39,509 bases of DNA, taken from positions 1 to 39,509 of IMG/VR virus record IMGVR_UViG_3300001918_000034. The stretch is one strand, 5' to 3'. The position numbers and the translations under genes are program-made. The notes beneath the pieces were generated by a model, which had not been told where the DNA came from, made no database searches, and saw only the letters and a program-made list of their open reading frames with translations. Of this stretch, positions 36,978-39,509 are shown piece after piece. The stretch's first letter is position 1. Every line of letters begins with the position of its first letter. The DNA is from a virus.

Positions 36978-39509
36978 TCAATCTTCCGGCGTCTCGAAGC
37001 CGTTGCCGAACAGACGGAGTGGCAGGCTGCCCGCATTCGCGCTGTTGTTGGCGGGGTCGAGTTCCCGGCTGAAACCGGCCGGGTCCAGGCTCAAGTTGGC
37101 GCTTGCTGTGATGGACGCCGCCGGCACGGCGCCGACGCTGCCGCTCAGCTGGATCTGCAGGCTGGCACCGGGACCCAGCGCTGCGATCTGCAGGTCGATC
37201 GCGCCGCTGCCGCTCGCGGCCGGACAGCCAGCACCGGTGCAGGTCCAGGCCGGACTGAGCAGGCCTGCCGGCGCTGGCGCCTGCAGGCGCAGTGCATAGG
37301 CGACATCCGGCCCCGGGTTCTGCACGTCGATGCGGAAGCGCAGGCTGTCGTCCGGCAGGTAGAGCGGGTCTAGCGCGAGCACGCCCACGGCCGGATCGGC
37401 CGGCGAGAGCAGGCGCAGGCCGTCACTGTCGCTGCTGTTGCCGAAGTCCGCATTGGCCGAGGTGAAGCGCGCGGTGATCACGTAGTCACCCACGGCAGCG
37501 CCAGGCCCGAACGTGATGCTGCAGCTCTGCACCCCCTCGACGCTGACCGGCGCGCTGCAGGCCAGCGTGCTCGCACCATTGACCGCGGTGACCGAGTAGG
37601 TGCCCGAGGGCGCGCCGCCCTCTTCCTCGATGACGTCGAGCAGGGCGTCGAAGACCACGCTCACCCCGCGATCGCGCGGGCTGGCGACCGGGCCCAGGGC
37701 GAGCGCGGTGCGGAAGGGCGGCTGGATCACCAGCGTGTAGCCTCGGCTCTCGCTGAAGGGGCCACCGAGCGCCGCGCTGCTGCTGTCGCTGACCGCGACC
37801 GTGAAGCTGAAGCTGCCGAATTCGGTCGGGGTGCCCGCGAGCAGGCCATTGCCGCCGAGCGTCATGCCGGCCGGCAGCGTGCCGGCGGTGCGGCTGAAGA
37901 CGAGCGGCAGGGTGGCGCCAGTGGCGGCCGTATCGAAAAGCTGGCTGTAGGCCACCCCGATCTGGCCGTCCGCCAGGCTGGCGGGCTGCAGGCGCAGGTC
38001 GGGCTTCACCTGCACGCTGCCCGTGCCGAAACTCTCGGCGAAGCCGGGCGCGCCGTTGTAGCGGGCGCGCAGGACGCGCGGCCCTACGGCGGTCGCACTC
38101 AAGCTGCAGCTCCCGGCGCCCGCGCTGAGGGTCGCACTGCAGCTGTTGCCCTGGTCGTCGCGGATCAGGACGTCGCCGCCCGGCGTCCCGCTTGACGCCG
38201 ACAGCGCCACACCCACGGTATACGCCTCGCCGATCCGGACCGGCGAGCCGGGCAGCTGGGTGAACTGCAGGCTGGTACTGCGGTTCTCGAAGGCGTAGGC
38301 AGCGCCGGCATACGTGGCTGCGCCATTGGAGGCGCCCGGTGCGCCGGAGACGGCAAAGTCTGCGGACTGCGAGACCGAGAACCCGAGCTGGGCCTCCTGC
38401 TCGCCATCCGGGGCGAGCATGCGCTGACTGAGCGACCAGCTGCCGCCTTCGAACAGGTAGGTCTCGAGGCTGCCCTGGAAGAGGTTCTCGCCAAGGGTGT
38501 CGCCGGCGAGCCCCACCAGTAGCCGCGAGCCACGCAGCGACAGCGCGTAGCCGAACTGTGCCGTGTCCGATCCTGCGCTGCTGCGCAAGGCTCCGGCCGG
38601 CGCCCAGCTCGCTCCGCTGCGCAGGAAGGTCTGGACCACGCCGCCGCCAGAGCCCGACACCGCAGGCGCATAGGGCGAGGCGGCCGCGGCGAGATTGCCG
38701 CTGACCGCCACCGCGGAACCGAAGCCTTCACCCGCCTGTGCGCCGGCGCGGCTCCAGCGCGCCTGCTGGGTCCAGCTGCTTCCGCTGCGAAGGTAGGCAT
38801 AGGCCACGCCCTGGCCACTGACGCTGTCCGTCTTGCCGGGCGCGCCGACGACCAGGGTGTCGGCGTCGATCGCCACGGCCTGGCCGAAGCGGTCATTGGC
38901 TGCGGCGTCCGCCGCTGTGATGCGCTGCGACTGCGTCCATGCGCCGCCCGAGAGGGTGAACAGGTAGACCACGCCGCGGCCGCCGCCGTTGCCGGGCGCG
39001 GAGGCCGCCAGCGTGCTGCCATCGAAGTCGAGGGCGGCGCCGAATCGCGCACCCTGGGCAGGGTCGGAGGGCAGCAGCTTGGCCTGTTGAGTCCAGGTGC
39101 CACCGCTGCGCTGGAACAGATAGACCGCCCCGCGCGCGGACTGGTGGTCCGGCGCGCCCACGGCTGCCCAGTCCCCCGAGAGCGCCACTGCCTCGCCGAA
39201 ATAGTCGAAGTTCACGCCGTCGGATGCCGCCAGCTTGGCCTGCTGTGACCACTGGGTTCCGTCGAAGCGCTGCACGTAGGCCGCCCCGGGGGTCAGGGTG
39301 ACGCCGGTGAACTCGTAGGGCATGCCGATCAGCACGCTGTCGCCGGATGCTGAAATGCTCCAGCCGTAGTAGCTCTCACGGCGCGGGTCGGCCTGGTCGA
39401 TGCGAACGCCGGGCAGATAGCTCTGCGGTGACGCCGGGCCTCCCGCAGACACGGGAACGGAACACACAGTCGAAACAGTGAACAGGCCGAACAGGGCAAG
39501 AACGCGCAT
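36978..39509 (-). CDS. host secreted FG-GAP / Ig-like domain protein
   Basis: 843-residue chromosomal protein. Seen: a signal peptide (MRVLALFGLFTVSTVCSVPV, cleavage near VSA-GG), about seven FG-GAP-like beta-propeller repeats over residues 30-410 (units like DYFGEAVALSGDWAAVGAPD and GARFGAALDFDGSTLAASAP), then Ig-like domains including a putative-Ig type (FSRTAGTLPAGMTLGGNGLL), a DUF11-like segment near 725-800 (DVQNPGPDVAYALRLQAPAP) and a C-terminus LFGNGFETPED typical of Xanthomonadales exported proteins. The start codon is at the window edge; a longer start cannot be excluded. The phage integrated about 25-30 bases beyond its stop, in the 3' intergenic region, so the gene is intact. Confidence 0.85.
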   Translation of the reverse strand: MRVLALFGLFTVSTVCSVPVSAGGPASPQSYLPGVRIDQADPRRESYYGWSISASGDSVLIGMPYEFTGVTLTPGAAYVQRFDGTQWSQQAKLAASDGVNFDYFGEAVALSGDWAAVGAPDHQSARGAVYLFQRSGGTWTQQAKLLPSDPAQGARFGAALDFDGSTLAASAPGNGGGRGVVYLFTLSGGAWTQSQRITAADAAANDRFGQAVAIDADTLVVGAPGKTDSVSGQGVAYAYLRSGSSWTQQARWSRAGAQAGEGFGSAVAVSGNLAAAASPYAPAVSGSGGGVVQTFLRSGASWAPAGALRSSAGSDTAQFGYALSLRGSRLLVGLAGDTLGENLFQGSLETYLFEGGSWSLSQRMLAPDGEQEAQLGFSVSQSADFAVSGAPGASNGAATYAGAAYAFENRSTSLQFTQLPGSPVRIGEAYTVGVALSASSGTPGGDVLIRDDQGNSCSATLSAGAGSCSLSATAVGPRVLRARYNGAPGFAESFGTGSVQVKPDLRLQPASLADGQIGVAYSQLFDTAATGATLPLVFSRTAGTLPAGMTLGGNGLLAGTPTEFGSFSFTVAVSDSSSAALGGPFSESRGYTLVIQPPFRTALALGPVASPRDRGVSVVFDALLDVIEEEGGAPSGTYSVTAVNGASTLACSAPVSVEGVQSCSITFGPGAAVGDYVITARFTSANADFGNSSDSDGLRLLSPADPAVGVLALDPLYLPDDSLRFRIDVQNPGPDVAYALRLQAPAPAGLLSPAWTCTGAGCPAASGSGAIDLQIAALGPGASLQIQLSGSVGAVPAASITASANLSLDPAGFSRELDPANNSANAGSLPLRLFGNGFETPED

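Overview
The window is one high-GC stretch carrying almost all of a Mu-type (transposable) prophage plus the first host gene beyond its right end. The host looks like a member of the Xanthomonadales/Lysobacterales (Rhodanobacteraceae-like). The reasons are the GC-rich codon use, the flanking FG-GAP/Ig secreted protein ending in an NGFE-type C-terminus, and an exported protein with a WWNPSQSGRGW motif; both styles are frequent in that order. This taxonomic call is an inference.

Leftward arm (17.6 kb down to 1): ner-like gene, small coupled early genes, Mu A-type DDE transposase, Mu B-type ATPase, more small early genes, Gam, GemA and a Mor/C activator. These are followed by a lysis cassette (holin, secreted transglycosylase, Rz, Rz1), a DksA/TraR zinc finger, Mu gp25/26/27-like proteins, the large terminase, the portal, gpF (with a C-terminal nuclease-toxin-like domain) and gpG. 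Nearly every early gene overlaps the next by about 4 bases.

Centre (17.5-22.2 kb): the repressor c faces ner across a promoter with a perfect operator dyad. Behind c, all rightward, lies a cargo block: an ORF6C-like protein, an exported host-type protein, a PD-(D/E)XK protein of the HsdR N-terminal type, and a zinc-ribbon/2-TM membrane protein pair. This block is the best candidate for a poorly described lysogenic-conversion or defence module.

Rightward arm (22.28-36.95 kb): protease I with nested scaffold Z, major head T, gp35-37 homologues, then a non-contractile (siphovirus) tail: tube, chaperone with a canonical -1 frameshift signal, an 1832-residue tape measure and two tip proteins. A DNA adenine methylase sits where Mu has mom. 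The arm ends in a strong terminator and a sequence strikingly like the Mu right end, with R1 and R2 sites, terminating at 36948.

The oddest architectural feature is that the usually contiguous Mu order ...F-G-I-T... is broken exactly between G and I. The whole c-to-G half points left and the I-to-tail half points right, with c and the cargo between them. A 16-base motif (14 of 16 identical) lies upstream of both the lysis operon and gene I, so each half seems to have its own late promoter. No left phage end was found in the window. It may lie just left of base 1, which would give a genome of about 37 kb, the normal Mu-like size.
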